Positions 23,478 to 36,500 of a DNA stretch of 64,000 nt are shown here, one piece after another; the first letter of the stretch is position 1, and every line of letters starts with the position of its first letter. A model generated the notes under the pieces. That model saw nothing but the letters and a program-made list of their open reading frames with translations. It searched no databases and had not been told where the DNA came from. The translations under genes and the position numbers were made by a program. Source of the DNA: Membranipora membranacea (Eukaryota; Bryozoa; Gymnolaemata; Cheilostomatida; Membraniporidae); assembly GCA_914767715.1 (NCBI GenBank), contig OU612075.1, forward strand, positions 21,328,001-21,392,000, in the 5' to 3' direction.

Positions 23478-24029
23478 AGACTACGGAGGGACCACAGCAA
23501 TATATAGTCTGGCAGCTAGTTCTGCAGTAATTGTGCAATATTTTATCATTTAGAAAATTCAGAGCACTTCTGGGTAAAAATTATGTGTAGTGTTAGGAAT
23601 TGTCCTCCCTTCTCATCTAAGAGCTTTGAGGTATTTATGCGCCCTAGTGCTGTGCCAACCTAATAAGCTAATACTTCTGTAAAATAAGCTTTTACAGTTG
23701 TCTCAATCTACTTGAGACAACTGTAAAAATTATTAAATGAAGTTATCTACTGTTGTAAAATGTCTCCTGACAATGGAACTATATTTATTTGGAACTTATG
23801 TGGGAAAGAATGGCAATTAAATGTATTTTGAAGTGTAAGTTTATTATGTTGGCACAGTACTAGGGCGCATAAATACCTCATAGCTCTTAGATGAGAAGGG
23901 AGGACAATTCTTAACACAACACACAATTTTTACCCACAAGTGCTCTGGATTTTCTAAATGTGAAAATTTTGCATAATTACTGCAGAACTAGCTGCCAGAC
24001 TATTTATTGCTGTGGTCCTTCCGAAGTCT
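23478..24029. mobile_element. Fold-back (long inverted repeat) element
   Basis: Outer arms (about 23,478-23,675 and 23,838-24,029) are inverted copies: AGACTACGGAGGGACCACAG at the left matches CTGTGGTCCTTCCGAAGTCT at the right, and GGTATTTATGCGCCCTAG matches CTAGGGCGCATAAATACC. In the centre is a perfect 17-bp hairpin, 23,690-23,706 with 23,712-23,728, with loop TCTAC. No coding capacity. It looks like a non-autonomous fold-back DNA transposon or MITE. Confidence 0.85.
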
Positions 24030-24560
24030 AAAAATAATAAAAATAGCCAGGACAGACTTTTTACTTGTTGGGAGTTATCTGCTTTTCTTACATGTGGAGA
24101 TAATCAACAATTATAATTAGTCCTTTGAGTGAGAATACAACATCTACATAAATCTCGGGCCCTGTCCTTACTCTTGATGAGAGGTCTTGAACTTAAAGCG
24201 TATCATTCATCACCCTGCTAAAGTTTTGCAAAATTTAACTGGCTTATGTAGATAGAGTACTGGAAGAGAATATATAACAATAGCCAGGTTATCTATCACA
24301 GACTCATCGTAAAGATGCATTGCTTTATTTTCAAAATTTAAAAGGGAAGAAAAAGAAAAATATGAGAGCTCATTTTTAAGACTGGAAGATTGAAAAGTTT
24401 GAGATTTTGTAATGTGTGATGTTTTCAAAAGATGTAACGGGCATCAATCAAGCTTATCTGCTCATAATGAAGAAAACATTTGATATAAAGATATTTATTA
24501 GAGGTACACTTTGCACTGTTTAGTCGATGTTCTCAGAATTGCTGCCAGAAGGATGTTGAA
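24030..24560. other. Intergenic, 3' of the Reeler gene
   Basis: AT-rich sequence between the fold-back element and the stop codon of the Reeler gene. It probably includes the 3' untranslated region. No other feature seen. Confidence 0.4.
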
Positions 24561-26144
24561 TTATTTCAGGCAGAGTGTGTCCTGGTAAAATGTGGAGAAT
24601 GATTGAACCAGTGTAACTCTGAAAAAAAGAGAAAAGTTACCAATTAGACATATATATTCAACGAATCATATATAAAAAAGGCAAATAAGTGAATGTAACT
24701 AAACGATGTCATAATCATATAAGGGATGAAAGTTCTTTTGAACAAAATCAATATTGACTTGCAAAGAGGTTGCAGGTATATCATTGAAAGCTGCATGTTA
24801 TGAGGAAATGGTTGCCTTGTAGAGGCCCAACTCATTCAGGTTATCAAGTTAATCTCAAGGAAACATTGGGAAGGGATGAACTTGATGACTTGGTGGTTTT
24901 TTGAGATAATCGTAGATAATCCAGGTTTTGTGTTGAATCTTATCCCTATTTTTAATTTTATACCAGTAATTACTTGGTATGTGGGAATTAATACATTTAT
25001 CGGATTTATTCAAGTACCATTGGCTCAAACTTCTGGATTGGTCTCAAAATTCTGCTTCACTTCACAAATCAGCGCAAGCGATATCTCAAACATTAAAATG
25101 AGCAAAGAGGTGAGCATCCACCAGCCAGGTATACAATGGGAAACAGTAATTTTTGTGGGTATGAGACAATTGTGCAAACTCTCGTACTTATCGAAATATT
25201 CATGAAAGAGTTTGAAGAACTTAAAACTTGTAAGCAATATGGTGCCATCTCATGGGTTATGCAGTTGGACCCAAAATTCTTATTTCTGTATTTGAGCCGC
25301 TTATAAAGAGTAAGCTAAGCACAGCCACTCGCAGCATACCAAGTACACTCGCATTTATTCAATTTGGATGAACCCGTCGAATTAAGGAAATAAACAAGCG
25401 GTTCAAGGGATTTGTTGAGCATACAGAAAAATATCTGCTAGTTATATTACGATACTCTACATACCTGCATTCTAGATTCTGTCCTCTAGCTGGAGTACCG
25501 ACTTTAAAGTGGAAGAATTTCTGAAGTTTATCGAGGCTGCTGTCATGTGTGACACTCATTCCTGAGCAGGTGGAGTTAGCTCCTTTAGTCTCATCTAGGT
25601 ATGTCCCAATCGATGCATTCATGGCATTGTCCCAAACTCTTGCAAGCACACCTCTGAATGGAAGATCTGCTCCGAAATCTCCTACTCCAAGACCACTAAT
25701 GCTGACTGAAACAAAAGATAACACAAATAGTTTACTGCACTCTTCACACCAATAGTTTTACTGAGATAAATCAGACAAATTCAGACTCCAGATCATTGGG
25801 ATATTTAACTGAATTAAATGCAATATAGCAAAAATCTAGAGGTGATCAAAGATGCATCAAACAAAATTAATTTGTACTAAGATGAGGCCAAAGCAACACT
25901 AATGATCAAAAAGATTTTTAGTCTAGTTACCTTCTACGACATCATCATTAGGCCACTTCATCCTCTCACAGGTTACATCGTAGGGGTTGCCGTCTTGTGG
26001 TACATGGAATCCTGACGAGAGGGGGTCAGGATTGAAGTGCTGAGGAGTCATTGTATCACAGGCTTCAGTAGGAGCTCCAGTAGAACGAGCCAAGCTGGCG
26101 GACACCAGTGTAGAGAGAACGAGACATAACTGGAGAGCTGTCAT
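24561..26144 (-). CDS. Secreted Reeler-domain protein
   Basis: Three exons (26,144-25,931, 25,705-25,465, 24,618-24,561) join with phases 1 and 2 to give a 170-residue protein. Residues 1-20 form a signal peptide (LQLCLVLSTLVSASLA). The rest is a single Reeler domain: TGAPTEACDTMTPQH opens it, then PFRGVLARVWD, an IGTY strand, a conserved Cys, the VTHDS segment, FHFKVGTPARG, and the closing VTLVQSFSTFY. Reeler domains stand alone in insect defence proteins and also occur in reelin, spondin and ferric-chelate reductase-like proteins. Here nothing follows, so it is the small stand-alone type and is probably extracellular. The ATG at 26,144 is the only one giving a signal peptide. A role in immunity or matrix is inference from relatives. 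Confidence 0.85.
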
Positions 26145-26953
26145 TCTGGATCTGTGTAAATATAGAGATTAAAATAGTGAGCATTCAAGTCATAACTATC
26201 ATTAGAAATGATGTATCCTGGTTTAGAAGAAAAAACATTATTGAGATTATTGCTTTCAACATACAAAGAGACATAAATACAAATAAAAACTCAAACCGCT
26301 CTAACCCACCTGTAGAAGTTGTCTGGTTGTTAACGCTGGAGAGTTGTGAATGCTCTTCCTTTTACCAATGATTTATATTTATACCCTGGTATTGTCGACG
26401 CGAGCATACATAGAGCATGTGGGCGTGGATAAACAGTCCGTCTGCATGGTAACCCACATGGAGCAGACGATGACTCTGCAGGTTATTATAGCTGGCAATC
26501 AATTAAAGCAATAATACGATAAATTATATGATCCCCACAACGTAAATTTGTTGTTTGAATTGCCTGGATGGTCAAAGAGAACTCAAGTTTTCTTGCTTAG
26601 TCATAATCTGGCGATAAAGGAGGAGGTGACAGAGATTAGGATCGCTCATACAGAAAGATTATGAAAGATCAAATCAAAAGCCAGCCAGCATTACCAGGGT
26701 AGGCGACCAGACAACCTGTAATCTCTGAGGAATAATAGATTGTTACCTGAGAACAGATGGATGCTAAATACGCCTACATGATTAATGGAGAGAAACCAAA
26801 GGAAGAATGAACTTAGGGAATATTTGTTTTTCAACAATCATCATTCTGCGTGATGATCCTAAGAGCAGGAAGCTAATGAAACAGATATGGAATTTGTTTA
26901 GAAATGCTCTTTAATATTGACAAAATATATTCTTTTGGTATCAACATTTAAAC

Positions 26954-27135
26954 TTTTTGCATTTGATTAATTGGTTTTTGGACCAAAAGTATTGAAGTAT
27001 TGATTAAAGGTGAAAGCAAATAAATATGCATTGTACTGAAAAAGGCAATCCATCAAGGAACAATGGAAATTAATTTTTGGTTTAATCAATACTTCAATTA
27101 TTTTGATCCAAAAGAACATTAATCAAATGCAAAAA
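26954..27135. repeat. Inverted repeat, about 55-bp arms
   Basis: TTTTTGCATTTGATTAAT at 26,954 is mirrored by ATTAATCAAATGCAAAAA ending at 27,135. Inner parts (CCAAAAGTATTGAAGTATTG against CAATACTTCAATTATTTTGA) also pair. The spacer is about 70 bases. Likely a small MITE. Confidence 0.75.
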
Positions 27136-28114
27136 AAAATTATGCTTGCAAAATAATCAACAAGACCGGCTGATTGGTGATTAGAAATATATTTTAGTAC
27201 AAACAAATAGTTTCTTATATTATGTATAAAGTCCATTTCATAATGAGTCATCCACACAATTGAACTACAGGACTAGACAGTCATCACACCTACTCACACC
27301 TGGATAAAGTTTAATCCACTTTGCCTGCCTTCAGGATGGCTTCCCTACCACTGATGAGTGGGGGGGGGGAGCAATTCTGATTGCTAGCAAACTTCATCAG
27401 ACTTGGTCTAACTCTCACCCTAAGTATATCCACATGTTTATTTGTGAGAGGCTAATAACATTCCTTGTGTTGCATTACTTCCCAGAACAACATACCGAAT
27501 GATTCAGAATATTGGTTTGAGATGGGTGATAGAAGTATAATCGAAGAATATAAGTTGAATTTCTAGTTTTTGCTATCACCTAAACACAGTCAGTCTTTAC
27601 TTCTGTGCAATTGTTTGTTTCATGTCGCCATTGCGTGTTTCTGGAGTTTCTGTGTTGTAAGACCTATAGTAGTTAATTTCCCAAAGTATATCTCGTATCT
27701 TTGCATGATGTAGGGGATGGTTCAAATGGATGGGTTGTTTTCATAACCTGACCTCATGTTTCCTGCTCTTGTTGAGAAACAAACTAAGCATCAACACCTT
27801 GCGAAACTCAGCATGAGGGACTGATTCTTTCAATGACATGTTTATGTTTAGCAGGGGCTCTAGTGGTTGTAGCGCTCTTAGTGATATCAACAGGTAAGGT
27901 TGTTGGTAATAAATTTGATTAACTTGCATAAGGTTTTTACCTGCCAAATCTGTGCAATAATTGCCAATTTTTGCGTGCTCATGACAGGTCTATTATAATA
28001 AATCAGTTCAGTTTACTGCTACTGAGGATCTTTCCTGCCATGAAAACATGTGCCAAAATTAAATCTGTAATGAGAAGCTCAAAACAAATGTTAGCATTAT
28101 ATCACAGAGTAAGG

Positions 28115-28202
28115 ACTTACTTGATTATATTCCGATAGATTGAGCATGTAAGGAAGTACATACACTTACATGCTCAATCTATCGGAATATAATCAAGTAA
28201 GT
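28115..28202. repeat. Perfect 38-bp inverted repeat with 12-base loop
   Basis: 28,115-28,152 (ACTTACTTGATTATATTCCG...) is the exact reverse complement of 28,165-28,202, separated by GAAGTACATACA. It would form a fully paired 38-bp hairpin. No open frame. It could be a young MITE, a hairpin small-RNA source, or a processed palindrome. Confidence 0.9.
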
Positions 28203-29010
28203 ACATATATATTATATTTGATTGCTGGAACTCCAAAAGAGCTCAGGCCAAAGATGTCGTTTATGTGAACAAACAGATATTCTAGGTGAAGATTGTATAG
28301 AGGGAATACTGCAAACATGCCCAATTATTATTGTATTGCCTTCAAAATATTATTACGAATGCATTCACAAGGTTTTTAACCACCTGTGAATGGATATCAC
28401 AGAAAGCATTGGTCACACCATTTTGGACAGCTCTAACATGGTATTGCCGATGGGATAATTATCAAGCCACAAATTATTTCAATACTAATGCATTCCCTCA
28501 CCATTAATATATGATATTTAGATGGTTTATGCTTTTGTGGAGAGGTCCATGTGAGAGATCTGCGCATCTCCGGATTCAAGCCACCAGTCAGATGTGTGCA
28601 GGCACTAGCTGTTTTGGCAGCATGGGTAGTATGTACACAAAATCTGGACTAAGAACCCGCCAAGTATTAGTAAGCACCATAGACTTAATAAGTCTATGGT
28701 AAGCACCCACAGTAAAACATATTGTTAGTAGGCGTTTCCAGACTTGGGTTGTTGAGAACTTGACTCTCAAGAGTAGCCAATGCTCTCATCTCAAGGAGGA
28801 GATTTCATCATCAAACCAGAGGTTATAAAGAGCTAAGAACAAAAAATGAGATGATGGTTGATAAGGATTAAATACTTTTCCCATGCAGGTGTTATTAATG
28901 AGACATAATGGAGTACTAAATTTTACCTTTTCTCTCAGGGATGTTCCCCACAAATTGTGCAACAGCCACAAATTTCTCAGTCAACAGCTCCGGAGACCCC
29001 TGAGCACCAG

Positions 29011-30342
29011 TGAATGGAGAATATGGAGAGTGGGGAGGATTCAGTGGATGTATAACCAACTGCTCAGAAGTCCTCAGCTTTCTGGCACGAATAAGATTGT
29101 GCGACAGCCCAGTTCCACTAAAGGTAGGACTGCACAGAACAGTCCTGGGGGGGAGAGTGCTGCAATGTACCACTGTAGGTTCCACGTATTGATGTTTGGT
29201 GCAATACGACACCAAATCTAAATTGTGTCCATTGTGCCATAATCACAAAACACTAGCCAAGCCTAAATCATATTTGGTGTTCATTTCCAAAAGATGAAAA
29301 AGCGCCAACAGGATTTGCTATCATTTACCGGACTCCGGTACATGTAACTGTTTAATCTTTGTGCAAAATTAAGGGGAAAAGAAGGAAACTGGGTTTAAGA
29401 TTAAGATATAGACAGAATAGTCATGAGTAATATTAATTTTTACTGTACCGCCATAAACTTGATATATAGTATAAATAATAGAATATTATGTCTATGGTTG
29501 GCTATACAAAACAGAGCAAATAAATGTCTTCCTACCGGGATAAATGAAATAAATCATAGTCAGGAGAAGCTAAGATTATTTGATGATTAACTCCATTCCA
29601 TGATTAATATAACCAGTTTCACCGCCTACCTGTATTTGTATCTGTATCTGTAATATATCATGTGATGACATCAGATATGGAAGTAAAGAAATCCTTATCA
29701 AGTATAGAAGGTCAACTAATTATCCATTACTGCAAGTTTCAAGCTGAAATCAGACAGAGATATCTAATACTGGTCATAAGGTTAAGTGTCCACTGTAAAT
29801 AACCTGGTGAGCCTGGTGAGCTAGGATATACCCAGTATAAATCATAGTGAGCTAGATTAACCTGGCACTGCCTGCCACCCATGGGTGTCCCCCCATCCTG
29901 ATGCCGCTGGACGGGGGCAAGAGTGTTAAAGGCCCAGACTAGTTTCCACCTTGTGTCTTCAACCTGCAGGCACGATGTTGTGGTACATAAAGCTTTGTTA
30001 TTCAATCTTCCGAACAAAATGTCAACACATGACAATTAATATGTGACATATACTTCCTATACCTTTCACTTACTTATATTAACAACAAACATTCAGTGAT
30101 AAATCCATCAATGGATAGATTACAAGCCAGCAGCAGCAGTTTCGGTGTTTCTTCGATAATTGTTCCATCTTAATTGTATCAAGAAGCTTTCTGGTTGCGG
30201 ATAAAGTTGTGGATAGATTCTAGAAAGTTGGCTGTATACGAGGCATTAAATTTGCTCTTTTCTTTAGTCTTGTGAGTCGGCAGTAACCGTGTCACCTATT
30301 GCTGACAATGGTGAAGTTGTGTGTACGGAATGGACTCGATAA
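29011..30342 (+). CDS. Thrombospondin type 1-like fragment, two exons
   Basis: Exon 29,011-29,123 follows AGCACCAG and ends AAG|GTAGGA. Exon 30,268-30,342 follows TCTTTTCTTTAG and ends with a stop. Joined in phase 0 they read NGEYGEWGGFSGCITNC, then ARIRLCDSPVPL, then KSCESAV and VVCTEWTR. The spacing W-x(5)-C-x(3)-C, the RxRxCxxPxP core and two further Cys match a thrombospondin type 1 repeat lacking its sixth Cys and the GG before Cys4. The first exon starts in phase 1, so an upstream exon must exist; I could not identify it. This may be a small gene, the 3' end of a larger one, or a decaying fragment. Confidence 0.4.
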
Positions 30343-33300
30343 CCTCCTGTTCTCAGACATCTGGAGACTCAGCAACCCAGCATCATTACAGGAGATGTAT
30401 CAGCCCCTCAGCCTCATCAGAGCTACCAGAGTCAGCCATCTCGGCGTCCCTACTGAACTAATTCAGTACTTCACTTACAGCTAGTATCAGTACACGCCAT
30501 GTTACAAAAACAATATACATCACTTTATTTTGATTGTGTAATAATATTGTCAGAAAACTAAAATTTTTCCAATTTACACTTGGCTGATAAAAATTCAGTG
30601 AGTATAAAGAGGAAAAACTTGCTAATTTTTTTGCTATTATTGATATTTTTTGGCATCTTCAAATCCCATTCAAGCATATTTTATGGCTTAATTTGATTAA
30701 CAAATATCAACCTACTGTCAATCTGGCTCAAGAGGCCTGAATCTATTTGGCTCTCAACCCACATAAAATAAAGTTAAATGTTTATTATTTTATTGCCATA
30801 ACAATGAGCAGGACTCTGGTTAAAAGGCCATAGGGTTGATGATTCAGCAAAAAATAGCGCAGTCACCTTAACATTAATTTTACATTTAATTGACAGCTTA
30901 ATCTTCTTTAGATTTCCCACAAATTATAAGCTAATTATAATGTAGAAATCGTTGAGCATATATTACAGACTGGTGGTGAGGTATCAGGTGCGTCGATCTT
31001 TGAAGTGACCGCTGACAGAAGAGATGGTATATCTAATGAGTTCTCTGAATGGTCCAGCTTACCTGGTTTATGTAGTCCTAACTACTCAACAAAATAAGGA
31101 CCTGTACAGTCCCGGGTATAGAGAAAAGAATAGAAGCTGTAATCACCAAAGACCATTCAAGGAGAATAAGTTCCGTTTATATACGTAGAAAGTGTGCTCT
31201 ACTGCTAAGCCTGTTTTTTCGGGTCCTTTTGTCTCATGGAAATGATTTTATGATGATTGAAATAATGACTGATTATCACCAATGTTCAATTGATAAAGTT
31301 GTTTCCAAAACCTAAAACTATCTAAAACTTAAATAGAAGATATTGACAGTTTTTATGTCCCACTACTTACATATCTCCTGCTGCTTTCATTAAAGCCCCG
31401 GGCAAATATGAAGAGCCATTGCTTATGAGGGCGCAACTCTTTATGCAGCCAATAAGATTTTTATCAGGCTCAGTTTGTCTGTTTGATAAATTCTATGACA
31501 AAAACCATTCCTCAAACTAAGACAGCACTACTGATTTGCCAACGATAACCATTCCAAAATTAAGTGATGTCACAATGGCAAACCCGTGTATTTTCTTTAT
31601 TGCTTGCGCTGACATGCCCTGCAATGTCTTTGACGGATTTTACATCTCTACTTCCTGAATTGTCTGCCCGCTAAGTAATCCAATCTCCAATCTCCTATTT
31701 ATACTTTGCACTTAGCACTCTTCTCAAACCATCTTACAATCATCGACTTTGTGGTTTAATGTACTGACTTAACATATACCAGGTATGAAGATTAGAGAAG
31801 ATTATTGAAACAGGATGTCCACTCTTTAGATTTGATATGGTGCATATATTTGTTCCTCCCGTCATTGCAGGGATGCACTTTTGCACTGGCTCCTGAACCT
31901 CAGCGATAGCAGCAATGATGTCAAGATGGAAACTTATTAATTTACATACTGACTTCACAATCATTGGTGGATAGTTTGGTGGTTGACTCTCAGGAAAGGG
32001 ATAAGCCACTCAACTAAGTAATAATGTGCGGTCAGCTCAGCAAGAGCTCAGCCAGATTTTGCTGAATTAGCTAAATAAAAAACTAGGTGTAACCATAAAT
32101 TGGGTGCCACCCATAAGATAATTTGACCAAATAACAGAATTATCAGGTATAAACACTATCCATAGCTCAATAATTCCTTATGCTCTTACTAGCTTGTAGT
32201 TTATCCTATTTTATCATTTTAATCATTTTAATTAAATTTAATTATTTTGATTATCATTTATATGATGAAGATTGCTTGTCAATAAACGTTTAAAAGATTT
32301 TATTTGTTTGGAATGACATGACGACACTAAGTTTTATAAATGACAGCTCATAAAATGACAAGACAGGAGACGCAACGTTCGTTCCGGTATGAAATTGAAG
32401 ATCCAAGCACAATATTCAAGAATAAACTGAAATTATAAATTACTTAATAATTACTAAATGGCAATATATATGTGATATAACTTCGCAACGCCCACAAGTC
32501 AAACAAGGGAAATAAAAGTACATTGTGTAAACGACCTAATGAGTAAGGATGCTCTTACTCTGTGACTATATCATAATACAATTCTAAATTTTAGAGATAA
32601 AACCATTCTGAAAAAGGTTATTGCACCTAATAATTGGATGAAAGCACACAAGCAGTGCACAAGGTTGCTGAATAATTGATAAAGCATAATAATATCATCG
32701 CTTAATTCATTGTTTTTGTCTATTGTCACGAGCAGAGCTAAACAGGGCATGGCGTAATTTTTTTGTTTTATCCTTATTGTGGGATATTGATTCGGTGTCA
32801 AAGATGACCAAAGTATATATTTAGTGTTGCAGCAGCACTTTTTGCACAAGCTACAATCACATAGCTCTATCCTATAGGATAAAGTTATGACACTCAGCGG
32901 ATAGTCAAAATATCTACTAAGGAATAAAGGTGAGAATATTGAGTTCATAACTTATGTTCATATCATTCAAATGAATAAATTCTCATGATATGATGAGACT
33001 CTGTTTTGTTGATCGCCGTGATAAAGAATTGCACGGAAGATAAATAAAAAATTCTGCAAACAAAATTATGCTGCTACCCTCGATTTCCACTACCTAGGAT
33101 GTATATTGATAATATGTTTTTGTTTATCCAGTTTTAAATTGTTTGATGAAATCGAAACAATCATATTATACAAAACGCTATGTGATTTAAAACTGGACCA
33201 TATTGACTAATTAACTGATGAAAATTTGGACCACATTCTGATTGTCCGAGGTTGTTAAGCACATTAGTTGATACTTATGTAGCAACTGTGTGTAGCCTTA

Positions 33301-33557
33301 TTATGTTTGGCGCCGATATGATGTTGCAGGGGCTACAATTATGACTATCTTACTTTTGATAATGGGTGAAATCTACAGTCGTGAATTATCTTGATTGTGA
33401 TCTAATTTGCTCTGCTAAAGTATGCAAATCACAACTTGCCCATATCTGCAGTAAATGTACGGCGTGTTTGCAAAGTGTCATTTTACACAATCCCTACTTG
33501 ACCCAAAACATAACACGCAGTAGCCTCACATCTTACCTCCTCAGGCAGACTTACATA
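30343..33557. other. Intergenic, no gene supported
   Basis: Very AT-rich. A 125-codon minus-strand frame (32,571-32,948) has a Cys cluster but no splice signals and no recognisable motif. An 89-codon minus frame (31,740-32,009) is similarly unsupported. A short inverted repeat (CCAGTTTTAAAT, 33,129, with ATTTAAAACTGG) is present. Confidence 0.45.
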
Positions 33558-36500
33558 ATGGCGCTGGAGCCTCTAGGTAATGACAGCGACCTGCTTCCTC
33601 CTGGTATCATGCTGAATTTAAGAAATGCTTCTCATGTATACAGCTGTAACAGGACTATAAGCGGTGAATCGGTACTTATAAATGGGAACGACATCGACTC
33701 ACGTAAGTCTGTCTTATAGCTCGAGGGTTGATGTTGTTGATTTTTGTCTGATAATAATATTTATAGGCTGGTATTGAAGTTTATAGGCTAACATTGCCTG
33801 GATTTGGCAGACTCATTGTCCCTTATAATTTTATAAGAGGGTTGACAGTCCTGGTCTGGTGAAAAGGCAAACCAGGATTTGATTGGGAGATGAGTGCTCA
33901 TTTTGCAGCAATATTTCTGCTAAAAGAACAGACACGTTGTAGTAGAAACAGTCTTTGTTAATCTCAATTTACCTGTATTCCACAGGTACATTATACAGTA
34001 CATTTTTACCTTTTTTATCATTTTTTTACCTGTATCTCAATTTACTTGTAGCCACAACTTGCCCTAACTTCCTGGAGAGAATGTGCAACTTAATTTGAAA
34101 AGAAGATATGCAAACTGCTCATGCAGATTATGAAGCTCGATTCTCAGTAACTGTTTTATCTACAGTAAAAATGTTAATAATCTGTTTTCATTATTTACCT
34201 TCAGTATATAAGATATGTGGCGGGGCTAGGAGAGACGATGAGGATGGGGCTGCTATGTACGCTGTAGTGACTATCAGTCTATTCGCTACAGCCATCGGCT
34301 TCTTTATTGGAATGATGTCTTTCAAGAAAAAGAAATACGATGAATGGGACAGACAAGGTAAGACAACCTTATCTATGTCACTCCTTAATTCTACAACAAA
34401 AAAGGTGTGAAAGACATTTCCTCTAATTAACTAGGTATCTCTGTCATCAAGTAGAAACCCTGGGAATGTAGGTTTTGGTTGGTCACAGTTTGGTCTTTGG
34501 GTTATATTGTAATTTAGGCGACACAATGCATTTTAGAAAAACAGTTAAGTCTTTGAGGAAAATTTTAACGCCAGCTCCAAAAACAAATTTCTTGGGTCAT
34601 ACGTCAAGTCGAACAATGTAGGTTAAGAAAAAGGTTAAGATCGCAAGGTTCAGTCAAGATCCTCATTTCAAAGAATGGGTGGCAAAATAGTTTGTGCCAA
34701 TTTGCTCTCAGTTTGTAGGCAGGTCGGAGCACACCTGGGGATCCAACAAGATACATAGTCAGTAAACTGCTGCAGGATTCGAACCCACCACCTAATAGGT
34801 TTCAATGTCGGGAGGATTACCCTATAGACAGCATTGAACACTTCGTTTTTAATCTTTATAATCTTTTGACAGCTGGCGTGTATCTGACAGGAATGTACCA
34901 TAGAAGATTGAAGGAGGAGAAGGAAAGCATGAGTAACAAAGCATTAGGCCTTCCTTCTCTCGGCATACTCACCTTCATGAGTAAGTCATGCTGTAAACGC
35001 TCCCAAATTTGATCAAAATATACATGCTGTATAATTTAGAGACACGGGGGTTAGCAAATATGAACTTTCTATACATCATTGGAAATCACTATGGATCGCA
35101 AACAGCTCATCAAAAATGTGATTGGATGACGTTGCGTCATTTTAATGGAAGAAATGAGGCCAAAAGGCTGTTTTTAGCAAAGTGGATGGCTGAGCTACTT
35201 TGATTGCTAGAAATTTCAAAACAGGTTATAATTATTCTTAGATATATAGTTTATCCTAATATCTGGTTGAAAATAATTTTTGATGGGCCCATAAAGGCTT
35301 TTTATGTCACGTCATAATATGTGTGATTTTATAAATTTGACGATATAACGTGAATTTTTAAGCAACGATTTGAGATAGATTGAATATGTGAGAGCCAAAT
35401 CTTTTGCGATTGTCCACTAAATGGCTGTTTAAATGACACACATCCCAATTTTCAGCAATATAACTAATTTATCAAGATCAGCACAGACCATCAAAGGTAG
35501 ATACATTTGGAGTTGTTTTTCCATAACGCCAAACATGCTGTCAAAAGGACCATTACCGAGGCCAGAGAATTTTTTTTATAATTTCTCACATACGAAGCCG
35601 CTTTGATGAAGCATAATACAAACAGGAAATTTCAACAGAATATGGCACCGTGTATCATTTTCTCCGAATTGCGCACCACAGAATGCCAAAAAGGTGTTTT
35701 TGAGCATTCTGTGGTGCGCAATTCGGGGAAAACTGATGCGTAGTGCCATATTCTGTTGGTATTTCCTGTTTGTAATATGCTTCAGCCCTTCAGATGAAAA
35801 TAGCAAAACGCTTTGCTCTTACTTACTTGATCTATCGGTTAGCGCGCTTGCTATTCACTGCCAGGCGACTAGTGCCGCAGGAGTTGTGGGTTCGAGTCCC
35901 ACTGGGGGAGCTTTCATTGTTGATTGTTCCAGCCCCCAGCACCCTCGGGTGTATACCTCTCCTTTCTATCTGAAATCTGAAATCTGAAATTATGACGTAA
36001 TGTAAAAGCCACTTTGGGCTCATCACATATTGTTTTCAACCAAAAATTAGGATGAACTATATCTCTTAGAATAAATATAACCTGTTTTGAAATTTCTAAC
36101 AATCAAGCTAGCTTAGCTGCATCCACTTCGCTAAAAACAGCCTTTTCAGCCTCATTTCCTTACTAAAATGACACAACGTCATCTAATCTTATTTTTGATG
36201 AAATATTCGCAATCAGTAGCTCAGCAGCTTTCCAATGGTGTATAGAGAGTTCATATTTGCTGGCCCCCGTGTCTCTACCTTAAGAAATAAATTTATGAAA
36301 AGATGGCATCACACAATGCTCACACAAATGACTGAAGTATAACCCTGCGAGATGAAATTGGTGGGCTCAATTACTACAGCGTGCTAGGGTATTAACGTAT
36401 TAGATAATGCATATTACGATCATCAAGACTTGGTATATTATCTTTAACGCAATGCTCGGCGGGGGGCCGTCGGGCGGGGGCAAAAGTCTGGGGGGCTCAG

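Larger units (their letters stand above)
26145..29010. other. Intergenic repeat-rich stretch
   Basis: The stretch separates the Reeler gene (minus) from the TSP1-like candidate (plus). It holds two hairpin structures listed separately and a G-run at 27,361-27,369. An open frame at 28,510-28,670 after ATATTTAG, with Cys and Arg residues (CAGTSCFGS, GLRTRQV), might be an upstream exon of the TSP1-like gene. No clean donor supports it. Confidence 0.4.

Noticed and set aside
28588-28770. Coding exon on the minus strand
   Set aside because: It overlaps a palindrome, and the plus strand is equally open; neither has clean splice sites.
32571-32948. 125-codon cysteine-containing frame (minus)
   Set aside because: No signal peptide, splice sites or family resemblance; AT-rich codons throughout.
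33366-33557. An N-terminal extension of the membrane protein from the ATG at 33,366
   Set aside because: The extra 64 codons have no signal peptide or conserved look, and the ATG at 33,558 gives a conventional glycosylated N-terminus.
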